Below, piece by piece: positions 1-5,150 of a stretch of 13,104 bases of DNA (position 1 is the first letter of the stretch; every line of letters begins with the position of its first letter). The notes beneath the pieces are model-generated. The model made no database searches and was not told the origin of the DNA. It saw nothing but the letters and a program-made list of their open reading frames with translations. Position numbers and translations under genes: made by a program. The stretch comes from Rhodospirillales bacterium (GTDB taxonomy: Bacteria; Pseudomonadota; Alphaproteobacteria; Rhodospirillales; Defluviicoccaceae), in contig JAHCKI010000033.1 in the NCBI GenBank assembly GCA_026125865.1, positions 1 to 13,104 on the forward strand. The letters are read 5' to 3'.

Positions 1-1004
1 GGTGCCGGCCGGGCGGTTTCGGCCGCGGCGAGATAGCCCTCGCCCTTCAGCCAGCGATAGGAATCGTCGAGCATCAGGCGCAGCGAGGCCGGCTGATAGC
101 CGAGTTCGTCGCGCGCCTTGGTGGAGACGATGCGCGGATGGGCCAGCATCAGGTCCGCGGCATGCGGGGTGAGGCTCGGCTCGCGGCCGGTCACGCCGGC
201 GGCGATCGCCTTCAGCCGGGCGCTCAGGCGCACCGCGAAGGGCGAAAGGGTGCGGCGCGGCACCGGCTGGCGCGACAGCACGCCGATGAAGCGCACCACT
301 TCGGCGAAGGTCGCGTCGCAGCCGCCGAGCAGATAATTGTGGCCGACCCGCCCGCGATCGGCGGCGGCGATGATGGCGCGCGCCACCGCCTCGGCGTGGC
401 AGAAGCTGCCGCTGCCGGGCGGAATGCCGCCGAGGCGCCGGCTCGCCACCAGCGCAAAAAGCCGGCCCCAGCCGCGGTCGTCGTAGCGGCCGAGAATATG
501 CGCGGGGTTCAAAATCACGGCCGGCAGATCCTCCGCCGCCGCGCGCTTCACTTCCTGCTCGGCCAGGGCCTTCGTCCGCACGTAATGCACGCGCGAGAAC
601 TGGCCCATCTGCGAGGTGGATTCGTGGATGGTGGCGTGCTCGAGCCCGTAGACGAACCAGCTCGAGACATGCACCAGCCGCTTCGCCGCCTTGGCGCGCG
701 CCGCGGCGATCACCGCCTTGGTGCCCTCGATATTGGTGCGCGCCTGCTCGTGGCGCTGCCGCGACCAGGTCGAGGTGTTGGCGGCGAGATGGAAGATGGC
801 ATCCACGCCTTGCGGCACCGCATTGGCCACCGCATCGAAATCGGCGATGTCGCCCTCGATCAGGCGGACCGGGAATTGGGAAAGGCGGCGGGTGTTGGAT
901 GTGGGCCGGTGATAGGCCACCACGATCCAGCCGCGCTCGGACAGCTGCTCGACCAGGTTGAGGCCGAGAAACCCCGTTGCGCCCGTGACGAATGCTGTCG
1001 GCAT
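1..1004 (-). CDS. NAD-dependent epimerase/dehydratase (extended SDR), partial at 3' end
   Basis: The open frame begins at ATG 1004-1002 and runs off the left edge, giving 334 codons without a stop. The N-terminus MPTAFVTGATGFLGLNLVEQ carries the glycine-rich nucleotide-binding motif TGATGFLG (residues 7-14) of a Rossmann fold. An acidic GD pair follows at 51-52, a conserved HLAA at 72-75, the Ser-Ser of the active site near 114-115, and the YxxxK catalytic pair at Tyr141/Lys145. This is the layout of extended short-chain dehydrogenases that epimerise, dehydrate or reduce sugar nucleotides or related substrates in the cytoplasm. The length seen is already close to the family's usual 320-350 residues, so little is missing. 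The substrate is not determined; hopanoid-associated epimerases (HpnA) and dihydroflavonol-reductase-like proteins are similar in layout. It diverges from the gene at 1224. No strong Shine-Dalgarno is visible upstream of the start. Confidence 0.88.
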   Translation of the reverse strand, partial: MPTAFVTGATGFLGLNLVEQLSERGWIVVAYHRPTSNTRRLSQFPVRLIEGDIADFDAVANAVPQGVDAIFHLAANTSTWSRQRHEQARTNIEGTKAVIAAARAKAAKRLVHVSSWFVYGLEHATIHESTSQMGQFSRVHYVRTKALAEQEVKRAAAEDLPAVILNPAHILGRYDDRGWGRLFALVASRRLGGIPPGSGSFCHAEAVARAIIAAADRGRVGHNYLLGGCDATFAEVVRFIGVLSRQPVPRRTLSPFAVRLSARLKAIAAGVTGREPSLTPHAADLMLAHPRIVSTKARDELGYQPASLRLMLDDSYRWLKGEGYLAAAETARPA

Positions 1005-1223
1005 GGCGCCGAGAGTGGGGCAAAAGGTTTAGCGGGACGTGACGCGAATGAGTGAACGGTCTGAGTCTTTCGCCGCGCGAGGTAAGGTTAAGAACGCGGC
1101 AATACGAGTCGGCGCTGCAGCGCGGCCGAAATTTCATTCGCTGCTGCCGATGGTTGCGGCGGCGCCGCCGCGCCGGCGCAACCGCCTTTCGCTCCTTGCG
1201 CCCGCCGGAATGGCTAAGGCGTT

Positions 1224-1553
1224 ATGCAAAATATGAAATTTCTTTTCCGGGAAAGGCGGCAGGCGGTGAAGGTGGAAGCCGAAGAGCCCTGGAGCTGGAT
1301 GCTCTACGCCGACGGTTCGGCGCGCTTCCTCTCGGTCGTCTGCGGCACGGTCGGCCTTTACGAGATCGATCTCGCGCTCGATGCAGAGGAGGTCGCGCAG
1401 TATGGGCGCGAGGGCGTTGCCTTCATCGCCAGGCTGGCGGCCGCGGTGATGTCGGCGCCGGGCGACTTCCAGCTGCGCCACCTCGAGGATTTTCACGCCC
1501 GCCCGGATGTCCGCGCCGCGATCACCGCGTGGCGCGGCGCGAATGGCCATTGA
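1224..1553 (+). CDS. Small conserved-looking protein of unknown function (109 aa)
   Basis: I do not recognise this family. The product is a soluble, slightly acidic protein with no signal peptide, membrane segment or cysteine pair. After a basic N-terminus (residues 1-16) it has a probable beta-strand core containing SWMLYADGSARFLSVVCGTVGLYE, here only partly quoted as WMLYADGSARFLSVVCGTV, and then a helical half from residue 50 on. The start at 1224 is preceded by TAAGG about 7 nt upstream; a second in-frame ATG at 1233 is possible. Codon use is GC-rich like the flanking epimerase, and the protein sequence is of ordinary composition, unlike the overlapping Arg-rich frames. It sits alone, diverging from the epimerase. 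Its neighbour to the right ends convergently 39 bp away. Confidence 0.72.
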   Translation: MQNMKFLFRERRQAVKVEAEEPWSWMLYADGSARFLSVVCGTVGLYEIDLALDAEEVAQYGREGVAFIARLAAAVMSAPGDFQLRHLEDFHARPDVRAAITAWRGANGH

Positions 1554-1592
1554 TGGGGCAAGTGGCGATTCGCGGCGCCGCCGCGATCCGTC

Positions 1593-2378
1593 TCACAATC
1601 CCTCGTCGCGCCACCAATTGTCGAAGCAGTAATAGGCGGGCGTGCGGAGTGGCGGTGCCGCATCGATCTCGGGGTCGTAGGGTCCAGACTCGTACCGAAA
1701 TTGGCGTAGTCGCTTCGTCCATTCGTCTCGCAACGAGGACGGCAGTGCCGCGCCGCATTCGGGGCAGAACCGGATCGGGCGAATACGCAGCGGCTGGTAG
1801 TCCAAGGGTTGCGCAGGGTCCACCACGCGAATGCCGAACTCGCGCGTCCAAGGCAGATACGTGGCCATGATGCTCGGAGCGTAGAACGAGAGCGTGAGGT
1901 CGCAGATATGCGGCATCATTCCAGCGGAGCGCCGATATCCCGGCGGGAGATATTCATTATTGCCGATCGCTTCGAGCGGAAGCGGAGCGTATGGCCTGTA
2001 CCGAGGGTCGAGATCGAGAATGTAGGCCCAATTCGGCGTCGGTCCGGGCTCCGGGGGCTCGCCAGTGGGCACGTTGAGCGCCGCCAGTTCCGCTTCGCTT
2101 CGCCGGCGCCACCACGCATCCGAGCGCATTTCGTCGGGAAGCTTCGGCTCATCCTCGGCAAGACAGGGACTGTCGATCCCGAATTCCGTCTCCGCGACTC
2201 GGAAAAACGCCTCAATGAGCGGTTCGGGCAGCGCATTGCCGGTCCAAGGGCAAAAGCTCATGTGCCACCAGCATCCGAGCTCGTAAGGATGAACCGACGA
2301 CGGCGTGTCGCCTTGGGGGCACGCGCCCAATGCCGAAGCTGCGATAGCGTGCGCGATACGTGATCTGCACGCCCACAT
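1593..2378 (-). CDS. Tandem Cys-module protein, likely immunity protein of the adjacent toxin; probably frameshifted at its N-terminus
   Basis: The open frame gives up to 261 aa. Two copies of one module are visible. Module 1 (about residues 34-95) has CWWHMSFCPWTGNALPEPLI followed by an acidic linker and SDAWWRRRS. Module 2 (about 160-261) has an FGI element, then IRFCPECGAALPSSLRDEW and a C-terminal DNWWRDEGL. The CPxC/CPW pattern, the following LP..L(I/R)(D/E) and the closing WW resemble the small DUF6980-type family, which I name from memory only. The first ~33 residues of this frame look non-coding. A better N-terminus lies in another frame from ATG 2421 (MIATLDKRLLDAAADVGVQI, then YRARYRSFGI). 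It would join after removing one base from the G5 run at 2315-2319, and its YRxFGI matches the TREFGI of module 2. The gene overlaps the upstream ribonuclease-like toxin frame, as immunity genes often do. A shorter product from ATG 2261 is also conceivable. Confidence 0.62.
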   Translation of the reverse strand: MWACRSRIAHAIAASALGACPQGDTPSSVHPYELGCWWHMSFCPWTGNALPEPLIEAFFRVAETEFGIDSPCLAEDEPKLPDEMRSDAWWRRRSEAELAALNVPTGEPPEPGPTPNWAYILDLDPRYRPYAPLPLEAIGNNEYLPPGYRRSAGMMPHICDLTLSFYAPSIMATYLPWTREFGIRVVDPAQPLDYQPLRIRPIRFCPECGAALPSSLRDEWTKRLRQFRYESGPYDPEIDAAPPLRTPAYYCFDNWWRDEGL

Positions 2379-2401
2379 CGGCGGCCGCGTCGAGCAAACG
2401 C

Positions 2402-2808
2402 TTATCCAAAGTTGCGATCATGGGTTTCCAGCCAGAGATGGCGTCTGTCGATGTCTTTGCGCGGGTCTTCTCCGTGGATCCATTCTCCCGTCACGGCATC
2501 GATGGCCATGAGGTGTTTACCGAATTGGTCGAAGACTTCGATTTGCGCCCGGTGGCGCCCGCCTCCACCTCGGTCATACTGGCAGTAGCGTTTGTTTTTC
2601 CCGGAAAGGCCGTTGTTTCTGACGGGACTGCCGCGATACGTTTTGCCGTCGCTTTGCAGCTTTTTCCAGATGAAACTCTCGGACGGTGCGATCCGATTTT
2701 GAAGGTCTGTTCGGTGGCGTCGCAGAACCCTTTGTCCCTCTTCGCTATCGATCCATCTTTTGTAATCTTCGAGGTAGGCCTCTCGCTCGCGCCGTGTTCT
2801 AGCGCGAT
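2402..2808 (-). pseudogene. 3' remnant of a polymorphic toxin with a colicin E3-like ribonuclease C-terminus
   Basis: Reading the minus strand with the stop TAA at 2404-2402 gives an uninterrupted protein of about 135 residues that has no ATG, GTG or TTG before the stop-bounded upstream limit at 2974, except one ATG inside the domain at 2509. The last part reads KRYCQYDRGGGGRHRAQIEV, then FDQFGKHLMAIDAVTGEW, then GEDPRKDI. This follows the colicin E3 cytotoxic domain: aromatic-x-x-D, H, an (I/L)E(V/G)(F/Y) strand, HL, (I/F)D-x-x-TG and G-x-DP-(K/R)2-x-I. Colicin E3 cleaves 16S rRNA at the decoding site using Asp, His, Glu and Arg. The Asp, His and Glu counterparts here are at 2575-2573, 2554-2552 and 2539-2537; His-to-Glu spacing is one residue longer than in E3. 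The E3 Arg position reads Lys, with Arg one residue earlier. A helical charged linker precedes the domain. The N-terminal delivery part is missing where an IS1595-type fragment begins. Confidence 0.66.
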
Positions 2809-2997
2809 ATGAAAGGAGTCTATCGGCACTGCAAGCAAAAGCTCTTGCAGCGCTACCTCTACGAATTTGATTTCCGACACAACCACCGCAGCGGCTAGGG
2901 CTTCTCGGATTGGGAGCGCTGCGCCATCGCCTTGAAAGGCATTTCAGGCAAGCGATTGACCTATTGGCGGGTTAGTCAGGGGCGAGCCGGCGCGTAA
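2809..2997 (+). pseudogene. IS1595/ISXO2-like transposase C-terminal fragment with an internal amber stop
   Basis: Translation from 2809 gives MKGVYRHCKQKLLQRYLYEF, then DFRHNHRSG, a TAG at 2896-2898, and after it GFSDWERCAIALKGISGKRL and TYW before TAA at 2995-2997. This is the tail of ISXO2-like DDE transposases, which usually reads (R)GMKGVYxHC...HRYLxEFDFRxNxRxALG...AL+GI.GKRLTYR. Only about the last 62 residues of a protein of roughly 300 residues remain. The N-terminus and DDE core are absent, and a stop lies in frame at 2800-2802. The element is therefore a dead scar. It abuts the truncated toxin on the other strand at about 2800-2812. No clear terminal inverted repeat was found. Confidence 0.75.
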
Positions 2998-3054
2998 GCG
3001 CGTCACCAAGCGCCAGGCCGATTTCTGGATTTGGGGCTGGACCAAGCGCCCCTG

Positions 3055-3083
3055 AGAGCACCGTGTTCCTGCCACGGTGCTCT
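3055..3083. repeat. Perfect 11-bp inverted repeat (hairpin)
   Basis: AGAGCACCGTG (3055-3065) pairs exactly with CACGGTGCTCT (3073-3083) around a 7-nt loop. No T-run follows directly on either strand, so a classical intrinsic terminator is not evident. It lies between the transposase scar and the DUF3892-like gene. Confidence 0.75.
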
Positions 3084-3087
3084 ATAG

Positions 3088-3108
3088 GTGGAGACTTTTT
3101 GTCTCCAC
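3088..3108. repeat. Perfect 8-bp inverted repeat with T5 loop
   Basis: GTGGAGAC (3088-3095) pairs exactly with GTCTCCAC (3101-3108), with TTTTT as the loop. It begins only five bases after the previous hairpin. Confidence 0.7.
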
Positions 3109-3160
3109 GCAACAACCACTTGCATGAATCGCTGCGGTTGTGCTTAATGGAACATTGACG

Positions 3161-3203
3161 CCAATGAAAAAGGCCGGGGGTGGTGCCCCGGCCCTTCATT
3201 GGT
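3161..3203 (-). terminator. Bipartite GC-rich hairpin, terminator-like on the minus strand
   Basis: The outer arms CCAATGAA and TTCATTGG pair over 8 bp, and the inner arms GGCCGGGG and CCCCGGCC pair over 8 bp with a short loop; an AAA/C bulge separates the two stems. Read on the minus strand, the GC-rich stem is followed by TTTTTC, the form of an intrinsic terminator. It could end leftward transcription from the 3558-3907 gene pair, though it is more than 350 bp past that stop codon. It could also be part of a structured RNA. Confidence 0.5.
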
Positions 3204-3337
3204 CCCGCAAAACTCTGGAGATCGCGCGGGACTCAGGTCGTCTTGCGGAGTCATATTGGCTCTATCGGACTCAGCGGTCAAGCGGTCTCCTTAACACGCC
3301 CGACAGACAGTCGCGGCGATTAGAGGAACTTGACCTA

Positions 3338-3619
3338 ATGTCTGACCACCAAGTTTCGTGCGTAAACAAACAAGACCGACCCAATCCGCATGAGCGGATA
3401 GTCAACATCGGCGGGCGCGCCAGCGATGGGCCCTGGAAGCTCCCTCAGGAAGTGGCCATCGCTGGAATGGAAGACGGTCGATGGCGCTTCTACACCAGTG
3501 TCGGCGGGAAAAGTGTCTGGCTCATCATCGCCACGAGTCGGTATGGGCATAAATATCTCAAGACTCAGGCGGACGGGGAAGATGAGAACAATCTTCTCTA
3601 TCTCCCGGAGTGTCCGTAG
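3338..3619 (+). CDS. DUF3892-like small protein (93 aa)
   Basis: The start at 3338 is preceded by AGAGGA about 10 nt upstream; the longer upstream frame looks non-coding. The protein begins MSDHQVSCVNKQDRPNPHER and has a His-Glu-Arg-Ile followed by GG near residues 18-25, then EVAIAGMEDGRWRFYTSVGG, and ends with YLKTQADG...NNLLYLPECP. The pattern of HExI..(I/L)GG, an (I/M)E-x-G-x-x-x-FY strand and a closing NNLLxLPxC is that of the DUF3892 family as I know it: small proteins of unknown function, common in accessory DNA. No catalytic residue can be assigned. Its 3' end overlaps the convergent gene at 3558-3791 by 62 bp. Confidence 0.78.
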   Translation: MSDHQVSCVNKQDRPNPHERIVNIGGRASDGPWKLPQEVAIAGMEDGRWRFYTSVGGKSVWLIIATSRYGHKYLKTQADGEDENNLLYLPECP

Positions 3620-3791
3620 GCGGCCCTTTCGGTAAGTCGAAGATCATAGAGAAAGGACTCGCGAATCCAGTAGGCTCTAGCGCCCAAGCTAGAGCCTGCT
3701 GGGCCGCATACAGCTGCTGGCGCTCCGCATCAGGACGCGATTCCCGAAGCGCGCTGGCAATGCGGTCAATCTCTCTCTGCACGAAGCTCAT
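3558..3791 (-). CDS. Small unknown protein (77 aa), second gene of a two-gene unit
   Basis: I do not recognise a named family. The first 45 residues are probably helical (MSFVQREIDRIASALRESRP, then an AAQQALAWAL stretch), followed by a short hydrophobic GFASPFSMIFDLP and a Pro-rich tail. There is no signal peptide or membrane segment. The start ATG at 3791 overlaps the stop of the upstream 39-aa gene as ATGA, a classic translational-coupling arrangement, and a GAAAGG lies about 9 nt upstream. The 3' end runs 62 bp into the convergent DUF3892-like gene. The balanced composition and the coupling argue that it is real. Confidence 0.68.
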   Translation of the reverse strand: MSFVQREIDRIASALRESRPDAERQQLYAAQQALAWALEPTGFASPFSMIFDLPKGPPTDTPGDREDCSHLPRPPES

Positions 3792-3907
3792 GACTGCGCG
3801 CCTTTCTTCTTCGGCTTTCTGGGTTTCGGCGGCGTCTTGAGCAGCTTTTGCACTAGCTGCTGAAACTTGGGATTCTGTTTTGGATCTGACTTTCCGGTCT
3901 TACCCAT
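3788..3907 (-). CDS. Very small basic protein (39 aa), first gene of a two-gene unit
   Basis: The minus strand from ATG 3907 reads MGKTGKSDPKQNPKFQQLVQ and then KLLKTPPKPRKPKKKGAQS before TGA at 3790-3788. It is strongly basic: a Lys/Pro-rich tail follows a short amphipathic helix (FQQLVQKLLK). It has no cysteine or membrane segment. A GAGG-like site lies about 8 nt upstream. The stop overlaps the next start by four bases (ATGA), so the two are probably co-translated. The start codon lies opposite the start of the divergent HEPN-like gene, the two sharing CATG at 3905-3908. A nucleic-acid-binding or accessory role is only a guess from charge. Confidence 0.62.
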   Translation of the reverse strand: MGKTGKSDPKQNPKFQQLVQKLLKTPPKPRKPKKKGAQS

Positions 3908-4469
3908 GAATACGCCTCGCAGCAAAAAGCCAAAGCGCGCGCCCGAACAAACCATCTTGGGCCCATCCGACCCACATCCAGACGGCGGTTACTGCAACGC
4001 AATCACCAATCCAGTCTTTTCGCAATTGCTTGGCGAGATCGCGTCGCTGTGGCCGCATGTCGAGGATGTGATGATTGCGGTTCTCGGCGATCTTGCGGGC
4101 GCTGACCGCGACGCGGCGCGCAAGATTTTTCGCTCGATCGTGAATCAGAAGGCGCGCATTGATGTGATGCGGGCGCTGCTTGAAAGGTCGCGCATCAATC
4201 GCACAAAAAGCGGCGATTACGATGCAATCATTGACGAATTCAAAGCCCTGAACGATGAACGTAACAAATATGTTCATGGCTTCTGGATGACCCACAAAGA
4301 TAGCGGGCGCGTCTTTTTCGACGAGATTTCGGACGCACACCTGGTAATGGCGCGGCGCGAAATCAAAGGACCAGAGATGCAGCGCATCATCGACCGCATG
4401 GAAAATCTCATTTGGCGCGTGTACGGCCTGTACTCGCCCGGCTATCTGCGATTTGTAAAGCCGCTATGA
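3906..4469 (+). CDS. HEPN-like protein with an Rx4H motif (187 aa)
   Basis: The protein starts MNTPRSKKPKRAPEQTILGP, a basic tail probably disordered to residue 30, followed by an all-helical body. Helices around 37-63, 68-96, 103-119 and 150-175 fit a four-helix bundle. The segment FKALNDERNKYVHGFW (about 112-127) contains Arg119-x4-His124, the signature of HEPN ribonuclease and nucleotide-binding domains. HEPN proteins act as RNA-cleaving toxins or partners in abortive-infection and toxin-antitoxin systems; that role here is inference. I chose ATG 3906 over an upstream ATG at 3867 because the first 13 residues of the longer form look random and lie over the divergent 39-aa gene. No clear Shine-Dalgarno is visible at 3906. 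The 3' end overlaps the convergent 65-aa gene by 62 bp. No MNT-type nucleotidyltransferase partner is seen. Confidence 0.76.
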   Translation: MNTPRSKKPKRAPEQTILGPSDPHPDGGYCNAITNPVFSQLLGEIASLWPHVEDVMIAVLGDLAGADRDAARKIFRSIVNQKARIDVMRALLERSRINRTKSGDYDAIIDEFKALNDERNKYVHGFWMTHKDSGRVFFDEISDAHLVMARREIKGPEMQRIIDRMENLIWRVYGLYSPGYLRFVKPL

Positions 4470-4605
4470 GCGCTTCTTCGGCCGTGCGCTCGTGTTTCCA
4501 TCGCGGCTGTCCGGGCTCGCCGTAGGCGCCAACCAAGACATCAGCCGCCGCCGCAACCATCTCCCGCGTAATCTCGATTTCCGCGTCTTTTCCAGCATCC
4601 GCCAT
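4408..4605 (-). CDS. Small unknown protein (65 aa)
   Basis: The start at ATG 4605 has a strong GGAAGGA Shine-Dalgarno about 8 nt upstream, whereas the frame's extension to 4854 is not protein-like and covers a promoter-like region. The product begins MADAGKDAEIEITREMVAAA, has a helix to about residue 30 with GAYGEPGQPRW in the middle, then a second helix rich in Ala, and ends with a basic tail. No named family is recognised. Its end overlaps the convergent HEPN-like gene by 62 bp. A role as an antidote is possible from position only; nothing in its sequence shows it. Confidence 0.66.
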   Translation of the reverse strand: MADAGKDAEIEITREMVAAAADVLVGAYGEPGQPRWKHERTAEEALIAALQIADSRASTGRTRAK

Positions 4606-4767
4606 GGGGGCAATCCTTCCCCATTTGGCTGCCATACTGACGGATAGGAAACAATCCATCTTTAACGTAGCAGCGGCATCTATCCGAATCGCCCGTAAAC
4701 AGCCCATTCTCTGCACACCCCTGCGGCGGATTGTTTCAGGATTGGCTATCTCAAAGGGATAATTGTG

Positions 4768-4794
4768 AATATAGTCATTGACGCGCGATGTCAA
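4768..4794 (-). promoter_or_regulatory. Candidate sigma-70 promoter for the 65-aa gene
   Basis: On the minus strand a perfect -35 box TTGACA (4794-4789) is followed by TATATT (4773-4768) with a 15-bp spacer, or by TATTCA with 17 bp. Transcription would run leftward into the gene starting at 4605, leaving a leader of about 150 nt. The -35 box is convincing; the spacing of the better -10 box is short. Confidence 0.4.
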
Positions 4795-4937
4795 GAACAA
4801 TAGAAGAACATTTCTTCTCGGCGAAAGAGAGACGTAGCGCGACCCATGGTTCACCCGCCAACCCCTTCATGCCGACCGGCTAGGGATCAGACCGATCGAA
4901 CCGAAGACAACGGAACAGGAGGCGGGGAACCGAAGAG

Positions 4938-4956
4938 AAAAAAAATCGGCGCGCCG
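4938..4956 (-). terminator. Weak candidate terminator downstream of ubiD
   Basis: On the minus strand the palindrome CGGCGCGCCG is followed by A and then T8. The T-run is good but the possible stem is only about 3-4 bp, and the site lies some 200 bp past the ubiD stop. It may be a coincidental homopolymer. Confidence 0.28.
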
Positions 4957-5150
4957 CACGCATTCGATTTTCCTCGGGTTCCGTGAAACCGACCCGGTTC
5001 GGCGGCTCGGGATTTTGGCCTGTCGGCATGCGCCGGCAGGGGCCTGTGGCGGCCCCGATGTTGAAATTTGTTGAAATCCTGCAGGCGCGGCCGCCGCTGC
5101 GACGTCGAGGAATATCGAGAAAAGTCGAGTCGAACCGGGTTGGGGGCCCT

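Larger units (their letters stand above)
2998..3337. other. Intergenic spacer rich in inverted repeats
   Basis: No convincing gene lies here. It holds a run of hairpins: an 11-bp perfect stem at 3055-3065/3073-3083, an 8-bp perfect stem at 3088-3095/3101-3108 with a T5 loop, a composite GC-rich stem at 3161-3203, and a 7-bp stem at 3202-3208/3226-3232. A plus-strand frame opening at 3140 reads into the DUF3892-like gene, but its first 66 residues look non-coding. Confidence 0.6.
4606..5150. other. Intergenic region between the 65-aa gene and ubiD
   Basis: No gene is supported. It contains a promoter-like pair for leftward transcription near 4768-4794, an A8 tract next to a short GC palindrome at 4938-4956, and a hairpin at 5017-5044 (CCTGTCGGC/GCCGGCAGG with one G-T pair). 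GC content changes sharply here, from the accessory block on the left to the GC-rich ubiD on the right. Confidence 0.55.

Noticed and set aside
138..1055. Long plus-strand frame (305 aa) opposite the epimerase
   Set aside because: Its product is rich in Arg, His, Gly and Ala without domain-like pattern, and it mirrors the minus-strand epimerase whose motifs are clear. It is a GC-rich antisense shadow.
2491..2886. 131-aa minus-strand frame with a GTG/ATG-type start
   Set aside because: Another frame of the same strand over this region gives the colicin E3-like module; this one spans the transposase scar and has no motif.
4788..4883. 31-aa plus-strand frame starting MSRTIEEHFFSAKERRS
   Set aside because: No ribosome-binding site, no recognisable family, and it overlaps the promoter-like region on the other strand.
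5017..5044. Hairpin after ubiD as an intrinsic terminator
   Set aside because: On the minus strand the stem is followed by AAAA rather than a T-run, so the terminator form is missing.
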